In this document: piece by piece, positions 41,357-50,326 of the stretch
Numbering within the stretch: position 1 is the first letter of the stretch
Layout of the letters: every line of letters starts with the position of its first letter
Assembly: GCA_045651165.1 (NCBI GenBank)
Contig: JAZRRX010000058.1
Location: forward strand, 7,120-71,119
Length of the DNA stretch: 64,000 bases
Source of the DNA: RGIG4608 sp045651165
GTDB lineage: Bacteria > Bacillota > Clostridia > Oscillospirales > CAG-272
Direction of reading: 5' to 3'
Program-made: the position numbers and the translations under genes
Notes under the pieces: model-generated
Database searches by the model: none
Told to the model about the DNA's origin: nothing
What the model saw: the letters and a program-made list of their open reading frames with translations, nothing else

Positions 41357-42505
41357 ATGGCAGATAAGAGAGATTATTATGAGGTCTTGGGGCTTAATAA
41401 GGGCGCTGACGAGGCTTCAATAAAAAAAGCATATAGAACTCTTGCAAAGAAATATCATCCCGATATGAATCCCGGAAATGCCGAGGCAGAGCAGAAGTTC
41501 AAAGAGGTTAATGAGGCATATAGCGTGCTTTCTGACTCCGAGAAAAAGGCTCAATATGACCAATTCGGCCACGCGGCATTCGAACAGGGTGGTGGAGGAT
41601 ACGGTGGATACGGCGGATTCTCTGATTTCGGAGATATTGGTGATATCTTTAGTAGTTTCTTTGGTGGAGGATTTGGTGGTGGCTTTGGTGGTTCGTCATC
41701 AAGCAGAAGAAACGCTCCTCAAAGAGGTGAAGATATTGGTGTTCACATTACTCTAACATTTGAAGAAGCGGCTTTTGGCGTAAAGAAGGATATTTCCTAT
41801 AAGAGAATACAAAAATGCGATGAATGTCATGGTTCGGGTGCTTCAAAGGGAACACAGGCAGAAACCTGCTCACATTGTAACGGTACAGGTCAAAGACGCG
41901 TTATGCAGAGAATGGGTGGAATGCAGTTCCAGACAACTGTTACTTGTGATTCTTGTCGCGGAACGGGTAAGATTATCAAAAATCCTTGCTCCAACTGTAG
42001 TGGAACGGGTTATGTTCGCATTATGAAGACACTTTCAGTTGACATTCCTGCGGGAATTGACAACGGAGAGAGAATTGCGCTTCGTGGCCAAGGTTCTGAC
42101 GGCAGAAATGGTGGCCCTGCAGGAGATTTGATAATTACTGTTAGCATCAAGCCCCATAAGATATTCAAGCGCGAAAGATACAATGTTTATTGTGATGTGC
42201 CGATTACTGTTGCAGAAGCAACTCTTGGCGCAGAGATTACAATTCCTTTGCTCGATGGTGAGCAGAAATATGAAATTCCAGATGGCACACAACCAGGGAC
42301 TCAGTTCACTCTCAAGGGAAAGGGAATACAGTACCTTAATTATCCCAATCGTAAGGGTGATTTGATATTTACTACTGTTGTTGAGATTCCTAAAGGACTC
42401 TCTCAAAAGCAGAAAGACCACATGCGCGCATTTGCCGATTCTTGTGGTGAGAACAATTACAAAAAGAGAACTAACTTCTTTAAAAATATTTTTGACAAAA
42501 AATAA
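41357..42505 (+). CDS. dnaJ: Co-chaperone DnaJ (Hsp40)
   Basis: 382 residues. J domain DYYEVLGLNKGADEASIKKA with the HPD in AKKYHPDMNPGN, then a Gly/Phe-rich linker (YGGYGGFSDFGDIGDIF...FGGGFGGGFGG). The zinc region has four CxxCxGxG repeats: CDECHGSG, CSHCNGTG, CDSCRGTG, CSNCSGTG. Then the two C-terminal beta domains. It stimulates DnaK ATPase and delivers substrates. Type I DnaJ, complete. Confidence 0.97.
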   Translation: MADKRDYYEVLGLNKGADEASIKKAYRTLAKKYHPDMNPGNAEAEQKFKEVNEAYSVLSDSEKKAQYDQFGHAAFEQGGGGYGGYGGFSDFGDIGDIFSSFFGGGFGGGFGGSSSSRRNAPQRGEDIGVHITLTFEEAAFGVKKDISYKRIQKCDECHGSGASKGTQAETCSHCNGTGQRRVMQRMGGMQFQTTVTCDSCRGTGKIIKNPCSNCSGTGYVRIMKTLSVDIPAGIDNGERIALRGQGSDGRNGGPAGDLIITVSIKPHKIFKRERYNVYCDVPITVAEATLGAEITIPLLDGEQKYEIPDGTQPGTQFTLKGKGIQYLNYPNRKGDLIFTTVVEIPKGLSQKQKDHMRAFADSCGENNYKKRTNFFKNIFDKK

Positions 42506-42520
42506 GGAACGGAGAATATT

Positions 42521-43480
42521 ATGACAGATCCCGATTACATCTGTGGTGAAACTACCGAAATACAGGATTGGACACAAATTAAGGTTACTGTAAAACTTGA
42601 GGAGCTTGATACTGCAATGGCAGTTATGAGCGTGCTTGATAATAATCTTATGGTTGAGGACTATTCCGATATCGACCTTAAGACATGCTATGGCGACCTT
42701 ATTGACGAGAGTATACTTAACGCGGACAAGACCGTGGCATCTGTTTCACTCTTTTTGCCCGCAGATCAAAACTATAATATGGCAATTTCTTTCATTCGCG
42801 AACGACTTGAGAGTGAGGGAGTTACTCCTAAAATTGAAATCGTTGGCGTAAATGTTGAGGACTGGGCAAATTCTTGGAAGAAGTATTATACCACGCTCCA
42901 TATTGGAAAGAGAACAGTTATTGTTCCTATGTGGGAAGAATATGAGGCAAAAGAAAATGAAATCGTTGTTAAAATGGACCCAGGTATGGCATTTGGCACG
43001 GGCTCACATGAAACAACACGTCTTGTTATCGAATTGCTTGAAAAGTACACAAAACAGGGAGTTAGAATGCTTGACGTTGGTTGTGGAAGCGGTATTCTTG
43101 CAATTTGCGCATCAAAGCTTGGCGCAGGTGAGTGCAAGGCATATGATATCGACCCCATTGCAGTTAAGGTTGCTAACGAGAACATAGCCGAAAGTGGTCA
43201 AGAGAATATTACTTGTGAGGTTTCTGACCTTTTAAAGCAGGTTGACCTTGACGGTGGCAAATATGATCTCATTTGTGCTAACATCGTTGCCGACATCATT
43301 ATAAGAATGACACCCGACATCGGTAGATTTATGAAGGACGATTGTGTTCTTCTTTGCTCGGGCATTATTCGTGAAAGAGCAGATGATGTTATATCAAAGC
43401 TTAATGAATATGCGCTTAAAGTCGTTGAAAGAATTGACGATAACGGCTGGTGCGCCCTCGCTGTTATGAAGAACAAATAA
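42521..43480 (+). CDS. prmA: Ribosomal protein L11 methyltransferase
   Basis: 319 residues. Methylates several amines of ribosomal protein L11. The SAM domain has VKMDPGMAFGTGSHETTRL, MLDVGCGSGILAICASKLGA and LICANIVADIIIRM, all diagnostic. The N-terminal ~130 residues are the L11-recognition domain. It starts 15 bases after dnaJ, a frequent placement in Firmicutes, and is the last gene of the heat-shock operon. Confidence 0.96.
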   Translation: MTDPDYICGETTEIQDWTQIKVTVKLEELDTAMAVMSVLDNNLMVEDYSDIDLKTCYGDLIDESILNADKTVASVSLFLPADQNYNMAISFIRERLESEGVTPKIEIVGVNVEDWANSWKKYYTTLHIGKRTVIVPMWEEYEAKENEIVVKMDPGMAFGTGSHETTRLVIELLEKYTKQGVRMLDVGCGSGILAICASKLGAGECKAYDIDPIAVKVANENIAESGQENITCEVSDLLKQVDLDGGKYDLICANIVADIIIRMTPDIGRFMKDDCVLLCSGIIRERADDVISKLNEYALKVVERIDDNGWCALAVMKNK

Positions 43481-43488
43481 AGCAAATA

Positions 43489-43516
43489 AAAAAGAGGAGC
43501 CGGAGCTCCTCTTTTT
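43489..43516. terminator. Bidirectional terminator after prmA
   Basis: AAAAAGAGGAGC / GCTCCTCTTTTT stem with T-tract. Confidence 0.9.
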
Positions 43517-44673
43517 TATTTATCGCACAACTCATCTGCCATTTTGCTAAGTTGCGAGATGTTTTCATTATTTGGGGTAGAACGAATGGTGCATAATGTG
43601 TTAAGGTAGTTGATGTTTTTGCACTCGGAGAGCATATTTTTCATTACTCTTTGCGCAGTGGGTGCCCAACTTCCGTTTTCGATGAATCCCACTGTGCGAT
43701 TTTGAAAGTTTCTCTCTCTTAAATGGTATAAAAAATGTCGCATATATGGAAAAACACCCGAATTATACGTCGTTGTTGCCAATACAAGTTTACTATATCT
43801 AAATGCGCTTGCGACCGCCTCTGACCACTCGACGCGTGATAGGTCTAGTGTGATAACCTTGTTGCATCCTCTTGCCCGAAGCATTTCATAGAGCATCATA
43901 ACGGCTTTCTTTGTATTGCCGTAAATTGAGGTGTAGGCAATAACTATGCCGTCCTCCTCGGGTGCATAGCTCGACCAAATTCGATATTTGTCGATATAGT
44001 GGTCGATATTTTCATCAAGCACGAAGCCGTGGAGTGGGCAAATCGTTGAAATTTCGAATTTTGTTGCCCTTGAGAGCGCATTTTGAACCTGAACACCGTA
44101 TTTTCCAACGATGCCGAAGTAATATCTCCTTGCTTCGTCGTCCCATACATCATCCAAATCAAGTGCTCCGAATTTACCGAACGCATCGGCAGAGAAGAGA
44201 ATTTTTTCATAGCTTTCGTAAGTAAATATAACCTCTGGCCAATGTACCATTGGAGCAAAAATAAATGTCAAGTTGTGTTTACCGAGGGAGAGGGCTGAAC
44301 CATTTTCAATTAGCATCTTTTTGCCGTTGTCAATGCCACAAAAAAAGTTGTCCATTATGGCAAAAGCCTTGGGACTTGCCACAAGCTTGGCATTGGGATA
44401 TGCTTTTATAAAGCTGTCAATATTGGCAGAGTGGTCGGGTTCCATATGTTGAACAATGAGATAATCTGGTGTCCTGCCCTCAAGTGCCTTTTCAAGATTT
44501 TCTAACCATTCGTGTGTAAAATTTGCATCAACTGTATCAAAAACGGCTATCTTTTCGTCAAGAATGACATAGGAATTATAGCTAATTCCGTTTGGCACTG
44601 CATATTGACCTTCAAAAAGGTCGATTTTGTGGTCATTTACGCCAACATATTTGATGCTTTCAGTTATTTTCAT
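43516..44673 (-). CDS. A-type flavoprotein (flavodiiron protein, FprA family)
   Basis: 385 residues from ATG 44673, which has AAAGGAG. Metallo-beta-lactamase-like diiron domain with ligand motif VQHMEPDHSANIDSF (H-x-E-x-D-H) and later His in MVHWPEVIFTY and ICPLHGFVL, followed by a flavodoxin domain starting IVIAYTSIYGNTKKAVMML that binds FMN. It reduces O2 to water or NO to N2O, an oxygen-defence enzyme of strict anaerobes. No extra rubredoxin or NADH oxidoreductase domain; the donor must be a separate protein. Confidence 0.93.
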   Translation of the reverse strand: MKITESIKYVGVNDHKIDLFEGQYAVPNGISYNSYVILDEKIAVFDTVDANFTHEWLENLEKALEGRTPDYLIVQHMEPDHSANIDSFIKAYPNAKLVASPKAFAIMDNFFCGIDNGKKMLIENGSALSLGKHNLTFIFAPMVHWPEVIFTYESYEKILFSADAFGKFGALDLDDVWDDEARRYYFGIVGKYGVQVQNALSRATKFEISTICPLHGFVLDENIDHYIDKYRIWSSYAPEEDGIVIAYTSIYGNTKKAVMMLYEMLRARGCNKVITLDLSRVEWSEAVASAFRYSKLVLATTTYNSGVFPYMRHFLYHLRERNFQNRTVGFIENGSWAPTAQRVMKNMLSECKNINYLNTLCTIRSTPNNENISQLSKMADELCDK

Positions 44674-44741
44674 ATTTTCTCCTTTAGAAATATAGGAGGC
44701 ATTTTTTATCAAAATACCCCCTAAAGTGTATTCAATTATAA

Positions 44742-45944
44742 TTATTTTATCCCAAAAATTTCAAGATATTCCTCATAGCAAAGTCCTGTTTGATACATAA
44801 TTGATGCGACATCAAGTCCAACAAAGCGGTAATGCCATGATTCGTACATATATCCTGTGATATTTTCTTTATCCTCTGGATAACGAAGCACAAAACCGTA
44901 TTTCCAAGCATTTTCTTTAAGCCAAGAGAATGCTTCAGTGGTTTCGAAAATATCGTCAACTGCGCCACCGATTGATTTAGTTGAAAAGTCAACGCAAAGT
45001 CCTGTTCTATGCTCACTAAATTCGGCTTTTGCTGAGTATTTATTGGCATTAGCCGTGGCTTGTTCGCGAGAAAGTCCTTTTTCCATTTCTCTTTCAATAT
45101 ACAAATTAAAGAGCATATCTTGATATGAATGAGTGCGATATGCACTTTGAACATGTACGTCGGTGATGCCATTTTCGTTCATATCGTTTATCATAGCTTC
45201 AAGAGCCTGAAGAGCGACATTGTGAAGCTTTATTTTCATATCCTTTCGGCTATATGCCTCGGGAATAACAACAAGATACGAGGGTTCAAACTCCTCGTCA
45301 ATGGGATTTTGCTTGTTCAAAAGAGTATATATATATTCATTCTTTGAATTGATGTATTCAACATATTGTGATATATCAGTTGCATATTCAATTTTAGGAT
45401 TTTTCTCGATTATATACATATTTTCTGTGCTTTTTGTTACACTTGCAGATTTGTTATCGGCACTCATTTGAATTCCAAAAAACGAGTCAAGCACAGTTGA
45501 CAAGGGAATCAAACAATATCCGTTTTTGATTTGTGCCTTTGCAGGCATTTCCTTTTTTATGCCGTTGATTGTGGCAATTTTGCTTTCGTTTTCAATGGTG
45601 ATATAAGTATTATTCACCTTGAAAGTTGCCATGTAATTGGCTTCTTCTTTGGCAATGCCACAGTAATTGGCAAGAGCATTCAAATCAATTAGCTGAATAT
45701 CTCCGTCAAAGCACAAGTCGGTGTTTATACTTTGCTCGTAGTCGCCATATACATAGATATATTTACCCTTGCCGGAAGTTTCAATAAGAGCCGACGAGAA
45801 CAAGAGAATTGATGCCAAAAGCAATGCCGCAAGCGCAGATATTATTAACTTTCTTCTTTGTGTTTTTTCTATTTGGCTTATCTGTTTATAAAATCCATTA
45901 CGAATTTTGCTAAAAGCAGATGTTTGTTTATGTTTTTGTTCCAT
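44742..45944 (-). CDS. VanY-type D-Ala-D-Ala carboxypeptidase with copper-amine-oxidase-like domain
   Basis: 400 residues. A membrane anchor (KLIISALAALLLASILLFSSAL) follows a basic N terminus. Residues ~80-175 (IQLIDLNALANYCGIA, then YCLIPLSTVLDSFFGIQMSAD) resemble the copper-amine-oxidase N-terminal-like domain used for wall binding. The C-terminal ~170 residues are an M15B peptidase: AYRTHSYQDMLFNLYI, SEHRTGLCVDFST (SxHxxGxxxD) and ESWHYRFVG. It trims pentapeptide stems outside the membrane. It is 9 bases after mnmM. Confidence 0.88.
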   Translation of the reverse strand: MEQKHKQTSAFSKIRNGFYKQISQIEKTQRRKLIISALAALLLASILLFSSALIETSGKGKYIYVYGDYEQSINTDLCFDGDIQLIDLNALANYCGIAKEEANYMATFKVNNTYITIENESKIATINGIKKEMPAKAQIKNGYCLIPLSTVLDSFFGIQMSADNKSASVTKSTENMYIIEKNPKIEYATDISQYVEYINSKNEYIYTLLNKQNPIDEEFEPSYLVVIPEAYSRKDMKIKLHNVALQALEAMINDMNENGITDVHVQSAYRTHSYQDMLFNLYIEREMEKGLSREQATANANKYSAKAEFSEHRTGLCVDFSTKSIGGAVDDIFETTEAFSWLKENAWKYGFVLRYPEDKENITGYMYESWHYRFVGLDVASIMYQTGLCYEEYLEIFGIK

Positions 45945-45953
45945 AGTATTCCT

Positions 45954-46505
45954 TTATTTTGTTTCAATCATCATAAAATAGGGGGATGTTGCTGAGTTTA
46001 CAATCTGAACCTTGGTACAGCACACCTTAAAACGAGAGAGAGTTGAGAGATATTCAGTAATCTCCTTGCCCTCGGCATCGCCCTCGGGATGTCCCGGGTA
46101 AACCGCGATAAGAAGGATTGCATCTTTGCCGAGAAGGTCGATTGCCGCCTCAATTGCGGGGAGCGTGGTTGCTCTCATTGTGGTGATTGACTTATCCCCA
46201 CCTGGCAAATAGCCAAGGTTGAACATTCCTGCCTTGATGGACTCTTTAACGTAATTTTTTACGTTGTGATGTGAGTCGTGAATGAGAGTGTAGTTATTGG
46301 GACAACCTGCGCTCTCGAGATTTTTACGAGTGGATTCAACGGCACTTGCCTGAATGTCAAAGGCATAAACTCTGCCTCTCTCTCCGACTGTTTTGGATAA
46401 AAATTCAGTATCGTGACCATTACCCATTGTGAAGTCAACGGCGACGTCACCTTCTTTTAAATGTTCAAGTATGAATTTTTTATGTAAATCAAGAAGTTCT
46501 ATCAT
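45954..46505 (-). CDS. mnmM: YtqB/MnmM-type tRNA methyltransferase
   Basis: 183 residues. Class I SAM fold with VAVDFTMGNGHDTEFLSKTV, GRVYAFDIQASAVESTRKNL and FNLGYLPGGDKSITTMR, the last being the hallmark of the rRNA_methylase/YtqB family. B. subtilis YtqB (MnmM) makes the final methylation of mnm5s2U34 in tRNA. Assignment by family only. First gene of a two-gene unit with the VanY-like peptidase. Confidence 0.88.
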   Translation of the reverse strand: MIELLDLHKKFILEHLKEGDVAVDFTMGNGHDTEFLSKTVGERGRVYAFDIQASAVESTRKNLESAGCPNNYTLIHDSHHNVKNYVKESIKAGMFNLGYLPGGDKSITTMRATTLPAIEAAIDLLGKDAILLIAVYPGHPEGDAEGKEITEYLSTLSRFKVCCTKVQIVNSATSPYFMMIETK

Positions 46506-46619
46506 TATTATTGACGTATCCTTTACAAAATTATTGCAAATTGAAAAATTATGTGCTACAATAATTATATAATATTTTATTGATTAAAGCAAGATATTTT
46601 TTGCAGAATTGGAAGAAAA

Positions 46620-47516
46620 ATGAGTAAATTTTTTAAATGTATAAAAACTGAATATGAAGGTGAGTTGCCTTTTGTTCGAGTAAGATATGATGGCGTGTAT
46701 AACCTTGCCCAAACGCTTGATTGTGGTCAGTGTTTTAGATGGGAAAAGTTAGGGAACGATGAGTGGCTTGGAGTCGCTTTAGGACGCCTAATTTCCGTTA
46801 AACAAGAGGGTGAAGAACTTGTGATATATAATTGCACTAAAGAGGATTTTGAAGGCATCTTAGCGCATTATTTTGCGCTCGATGAGGACTACGAAGCCAT
46901 TGACAATGAGCTTTTGGCTAATTGTCAAAATCCCACTTTTGTTAAGGCACTTGAATGTGGAAAGGGTATTAGAATTTTGCATCAGGATGCTTGGGAAAGT
47001 GTTTGTTCGTTCATAATTTCACAGAATAATAACATTCCAAGAATTAAGAAGATAATTGATGCGCTCTCGTTTGCCCTTGGTAAGCAGATTGACGCGACTA
47101 ATATGGAAAATCACGGCGCAAAGGGCAGGGAGTTTTACTCTTTTCCAACTGCAGAAGCAATTTTGGAAGCAGGAGAAGAGTTTATTTTCTCACTCAAGAC
47201 GGGATTTCGCGCAAAATACATAATTGACGCGGCGGGGAAGTGGTGTGATGGAACGATAAATGAGGAAGAATTGAAGCAAATTGAAGCACTTGAAGAAGCG
47301 CTTGCATACCTTTGCAGAGTAAAGGGAATTGGCTTAAAGGTGGCTTCGTGTGCGCTTCTTTTCGGCTTTGAAAGACACGACCCATTTCCCGTGGACGTGT
47401 GGATGAAGCGCGTGCTTGATAAATATTTTGAAAAGGATTTTAATCCATCAACCTTCGGTAAATACGCAGGTGTGGCACAGCAATATTTATTCGATTACGA
47501 GAGGAATAATGGATAG
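46620..47516 (+). CDS. OGG1-type 8-oxoguanine DNA glycosylase
   Basis: 298 residues. Base-excision repair enzyme of the HhH-GPD family. LAQTLDCGQCFRWEKLG and the QNNNIPRI motif match the OGG1/AlkA layout. The helix-hairpin-helix CRVKGIGLKVASCALLFGF carries the catalytic Lys of a bifunctional glycosylase/lyase, and DPFPVDVWMKRVL the catalytic Asp. No C-terminal 4Fe-4S cluster Cys set. It should remove 8-oxoG and cut the strand, useful for an anaerobe meeting oxygen. Stands alone; a hairpin repeat element follows. Confidence 0.9.
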   Translation: MSKFFKCIKTEYEGELPFVRVRYDGVYNLAQTLDCGQCFRWEKLGNDEWLGVALGRLISVKQEGEELVIYNCTKEDFEGILAHYFALDEDYEAIDNELLANCQNPTFVKALECGKGIRILHQDAWESVCSFIISQNNNIPRIKKIIDALSFALGKQIDATNMENHGAKGREFYSFPTAEAILEAGEEFIFSLKTGFRAKYIIDAAGKWCDGTINEEELKQIEALEEALAYLCRVKGIGLKVASCALLFGFERHDPFPVDVWMKRVLDKYFEKDFNPSTFGKYAGVAQQYLFDYERNNG

Positions 47517-47525
47517 AAAATAGAT

Positions 47526-47682
47526 AAATTGGGATTTAGCTGGGATTTATGATTTTTAAAACGTAGGGCGGGGGCTTGCTCCCACCGTCCAAAAAGTTAG
47601 TAAAATTAAGGGCGGCGGGAGCAAGCCCCCGCCCTACGATGTTTGTGTGATAATTTTAATCTTCTCGACAAATCAAAATTTG
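47526..47682. repeat. Hairpin element, copy D (inverted orientation)
   Basis: Starts AAATTGGGATTT and ends AAATCAAAATTTG, the same outer ends as copies A-C but reversed. The inner GC-rich pair is different: GTAGGGCGGGGGCTTGCTCC and GGAGCAAGCCCCCGCCCTAC, a very strong stem. No ORF. Confidence 0.75.
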
Positions 47683-47754
47683 AAACAAAAGATAGAAAAC
47701 GTTACACTTTTTTGAAAATTTATTGACTTATATTAATGAAAGGAAGTGAATTTT

Positions 47755-49380
47755 ATGAAAAAAAGATTTGTTTTACTAATTACTCTTGCTTTAATATTGG
47801 TTGTGGCTTGTGTAATGATATTTGTAATATTTAAGCACGAGCATATCGTTGATGACAAATGGTCGTACAACGAAGAATTGCATTGGAAAAACATTACTTG
47901 CACTTGGGATACGTGCAAATTTGATATTGTAACCGAAGAGCATTGTGATAATGATGGCAACTTATTCTGCGATGTTTGTGGATTTGAGATGTCAGTGCCT
48001 GCTTGGGATATCAAATGGATATATAGTGCAACTCATCACTGGTGGTATCCTACATTTGAAGGTGGAATTGCACTTGGTGTCGTTTATGGATATGGGGAAC
48101 ACGTAAATATTGATGAGGATATGAAATGTGATGTTTGTGGATATGATTTTTCCACAAATGTTACGCCTCTTGGAGTGTTTTTTAGCACCTTGCCCGGCGT
48201 TGAGTGGCTTGGAACACTTAAAGCAGATGAGGTTGCTGAAATAAAAATGATAGAAGAAAACAGTGGAGTTGCGCCCGGTAGCTTGAAATGTATTTCAAAT
48301 TCAACAAATCCATCTGCCATAGCAAGACTTTTGAGTGAATTCCGCTCGCTTGGGGTAATTAATTTCAAGGGCGACCATCCATTTGTACCGGGCGGTCAGA
48401 TATTGACCGTTGAATTCGTTTTGAAGGACGGCACTAAAAAATCATTTTCGTTTAATAATGAGATTTATTCCGATAGCAATGGCAATCATTATTTTACTAT
48501 GGGTGAAATTCCCACATTTCACGACGTGCCTGAATACACAATGCATTACGGATTTGTTTCCTACACGGATAAGTGTGAGATTTGGTATGAAGGTGATGAT
48601 TTTGAACCATATTTTCTTTGTAATATCCCTATAGACAAACTTGAATTTGTAAGCTTGGAATACGAGTTGCCTGCAGTGGTTTCTGAATATCCCTATTTTA
48701 TCAAAACTGAATTTGGAACTTTAGAATTTTATAGTAACGATATATTCTTCATTGTTGGAGAAGGTCAATATTATGAACTTGTCGGCAAAAATCTTGACGA
48801 ATTGATTATGGAGGCAACGGTTGGTTATTCCGTTACGATGAATGACGAGGATTGGTTGTACGAGGATTTACAGTCGAGATACAAAGCAGGTGAAACTGTT
48901 TCAGTTAAAATCGGAATTGCCTATGATGTGGGATATATGTTTTTCGTGAATGGTGAGAGAATAATGCCTGAAGAACATGTTGGCAATCCGTATTGGGAAT
49001 TTGTCTTTACAATGCCCGAAAGTGATGTTGTAATAGATTTTAAAACCTATAAAGGATTTTTGCCCGAAAACTATGATGCTTTGTATGAAGCGTTTTGGAC
49101 GAATAATTTGGATGCGGAATACGTTCACATAAGACATTATTACGGTGAATTTGATAGCGGTGCAATAGTTGCTATGATTGATTCGGGCTTTTATATGCAA
49201 GTTATTGGTAAGGATATAGTTACAGGAGTAACTATACATTATTCTGATAGTAATCGCATTACCGTTTTGTACGAGGGGAAATTTTATTCCTTGCTTGAGG
49301 CATATCAAAAAGGATATCTAACTGCTGAGGATATTCAGACGATTGCTGATTTACATCATAATCAAATAATTCCAGAATAA
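47755..49380 (+). CDS. Secreted protein of unknown function with two HxD...CxxCG zinc-ribbon-like motifs
   Basis: 541 residues from ATG 47755 (AAAGGAAG upstream). An N-terminal hydrophobic signal or anchor (FVLLITLALILVVACVMIFV) is followed by two similar motifs, HCDNDGNLFCDVCGFEM near residue 62 and HVNIDEDMKCDVCGYDF near 114, and a W-x-C spacing (ITCTWDTCKF). Such 'H-D-x-x-C-D-x-C-G' stretches are common in surface proteins of gut clostridia. The middle (~170-330) is unrecognised; residues ~365-430 resemble an InlB B-repeat-like fold (VGYMFFVNGERIMPEE, FVFTMPESDVVIDF). No catalytic motif is seen. Confidence 0.7.
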   Translation: MKKRFVLLITLALILVVACVMIFVIFKHEHIVDDKWSYNEELHWKNITCTWDTCKFDIVTEEHCDNDGNLFCDVCGFEMSVPAWDIKWIYSATHHWWYPTFEGGIALGVVYGYGEHVNIDEDMKCDVCGYDFSTNVTPLGVFFSTLPGVEWLGTLKADEVAEIKMIEENSGVAPGSLKCISNSTNPSAIARLLSEFRSLGVINFKGDHPFVPGGQILTVEFVLKDGTKKSFSFNNEIYSDSNGNHYFTMGEIPTFHDVPEYTMHYGFVSYTDKCEIWYEGDDFEPYFLCNIPIDKLEFVSLEYELPAVVSEYPYFIKTEFGTLEFYSNDIFFIVGEGQYYELVGKNLDELIMEATVGYSVTMNDEDWLYEDLQSRYKAGETVSVKIGIAYDVGYMFFVNGERIMPEEHVGNPYWEFVFTMPESDVVIDFKTYKGFLPENYDALYEAFWTNNLDAEYVHIRHYYGEFDSGAIVAMIDSGFYMQVIGKDIVTGVTIHYSDSNRITVLYEGKFYSLLEAYQKGYLTAEDIQTIADLHHNQIIPE

Positions 49381-49381
49381 T

Positions 49382-49406
49382 AAAAGGCGGAATTTTCCGC
49401 CTTTTT
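49382..49406 (+). terminator. Terminator after the 541-residue secreted protein gene
   Basis: AAAAGGCGGAA / TTCCGCCTTTT stem, T-rich tail. Confidence 0.85.
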
Positions 49407-49810
49407 CTTTATTTATTTCTTATATATTATATGTTCCTTATGCACGAGGTGCACCCACCCTCTGCACACAAAATACTCCCCTCTATGCACGAGATGCATA
49501 CACCCCCTGCACCAAATGCATAGGAAATAAATAAAACTATATCCAATAGAACTAAATCCAATATAACTTATCCACCTTAACTACGGTAGGGGTGGATAAA
49601 GATAAATTCAAATTTTGATTTATCGGGGAGTTAGTTTAGTTGAATAGCGGACGCGCAATGCGCGCCCCTACACTATACTGGATTTAAATTCGATAATGTA
49701 GGGGCGGTCACTGGCCGCCCGTTTCCGAAGGAAAACTAACTTTTTATCTCTCCCATAAACCCCAATTTAGAGAGACATACAAACTTGTAGCGCACTAACA
49801 AAAACAAAAA
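49407..49810. other. Non-coding gap with repeats between the secreted protein gene and rplL
   Basis: No gene. 49441-49522 holds three palindrome-like words (TGCACGAGGTGCA, ATGCACGAGATGCAT, TGCACCAAATGCAT). 49569-49599 is an inverted repeat (TTATCCACC / GGTGGATAA). 49609-49769 is hairpin element copy C. Confidence 0.7.
49609..49769. repeat. Hairpin element, copy C
   Basis: Shares outer ends CAAATTTTGATTTAT and CCCCAATTTA, plus AGTTAGTTTAGTTGAA near one end and AAACTAACTTTT near the other. Inner GC-rich segments are GGACGCGCAATGCGCGCCCC and GGGGCGGTCACTGGCCGCCC, different from copies A, B and D. Confidence 0.75.
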
Positions 49811-49833
49811 CAGGACACGGTCATCGTGTCCTG
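49811..49833 (-). terminator. Terminator after rplL
   Basis: CAGGACACG / CGTGTCCTG stem followed on the minus strand by a U-tract (TTTTTGTTTT). Confidence 0.85.
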
Positions 49834-49873
49834 TATTGTACAGCAAGTAAAAAAGTTCTCTGTAGAAACTAAA

Positions 49874-50245
49874 TTATTTAATTTCAACTGTTGCGCCTGC
49901 AGCAACAAGAGCTTCTTTGATTTTTTCAGCTTCGTCCTTAGAAACGCCTTCCTTAAGTGTCTTGGGAGCGCCTTCAACGAGGTCCTTAGCGTCCTTAAGG
50001 CCGAGACCTGTAAGTTCACGAACAACCTTGATAACGTCGAGCTTCTTAGCACCGAAGGATGCAAGAACTACATCAAATTCTGTCTTTTCTTCAACTGCAG
50101 CAGCGGGAGCAGCAACACCAACAGCAGCAACGGGAGCAGCGGATACGCCGAATTCCTCTTCAACTGCCTTTACGAGTTCGTTCAACTCAAGAATAGTCAA
50201 ACCTTTAATTGTTTCAACAATAGCTGTAATCTTTTCGTTAGCCAT
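49874..50245 (-). CDS. rplL: Ribosomal protein bL12 (L7/L12)
   Basis: 123 residues from ATG 50245 (GGAGG upstream). N-terminal dimerisation domain (KITAIVETIKGLTILELNEL), Ala-rich hinge (AAPVAAVGVAAPAAAVEEK) and C-terminal domain KKLDVIKVVRELTGLGLKDA, then LVEGAPKTLKEGVSKDEAEK. It forms the flexible ribosomal stalk that recruits elongation factors. Second gene after rplJ. rpoB, the usual next gene, is not here; the operon ends. Confidence 0.97.
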   Translation of the reverse strand: MANEKITAIVETIKGLTILELNELVKAVEEEFGVSAAPVAAVGVAAPAAAVEEKTEFDVVLASFGAKKLDVIKVVRELTGLGLKDAKDLVEGAPKTLKEGVSKDEAEKIKEALVAAGATVEIK

Positions 50246-50326
50246 TTTTAAATCCTCCAAAATTCAATAAAAAATTTCTTTTGTTTATTTATGCGATTTT
50301 TTTACGCAATGAGTTTTGTTTGCAGA

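Noticed and set aside
42035..42577. 180-codon minus-strand frame across dnaJ and prmA
   Set aside because: Spans two well-supported genes on the other strand.
49441..49522. CRISPR array
   Set aside because: Repeats are short, degenerate and irregularly spaced, and no cas gene is near.
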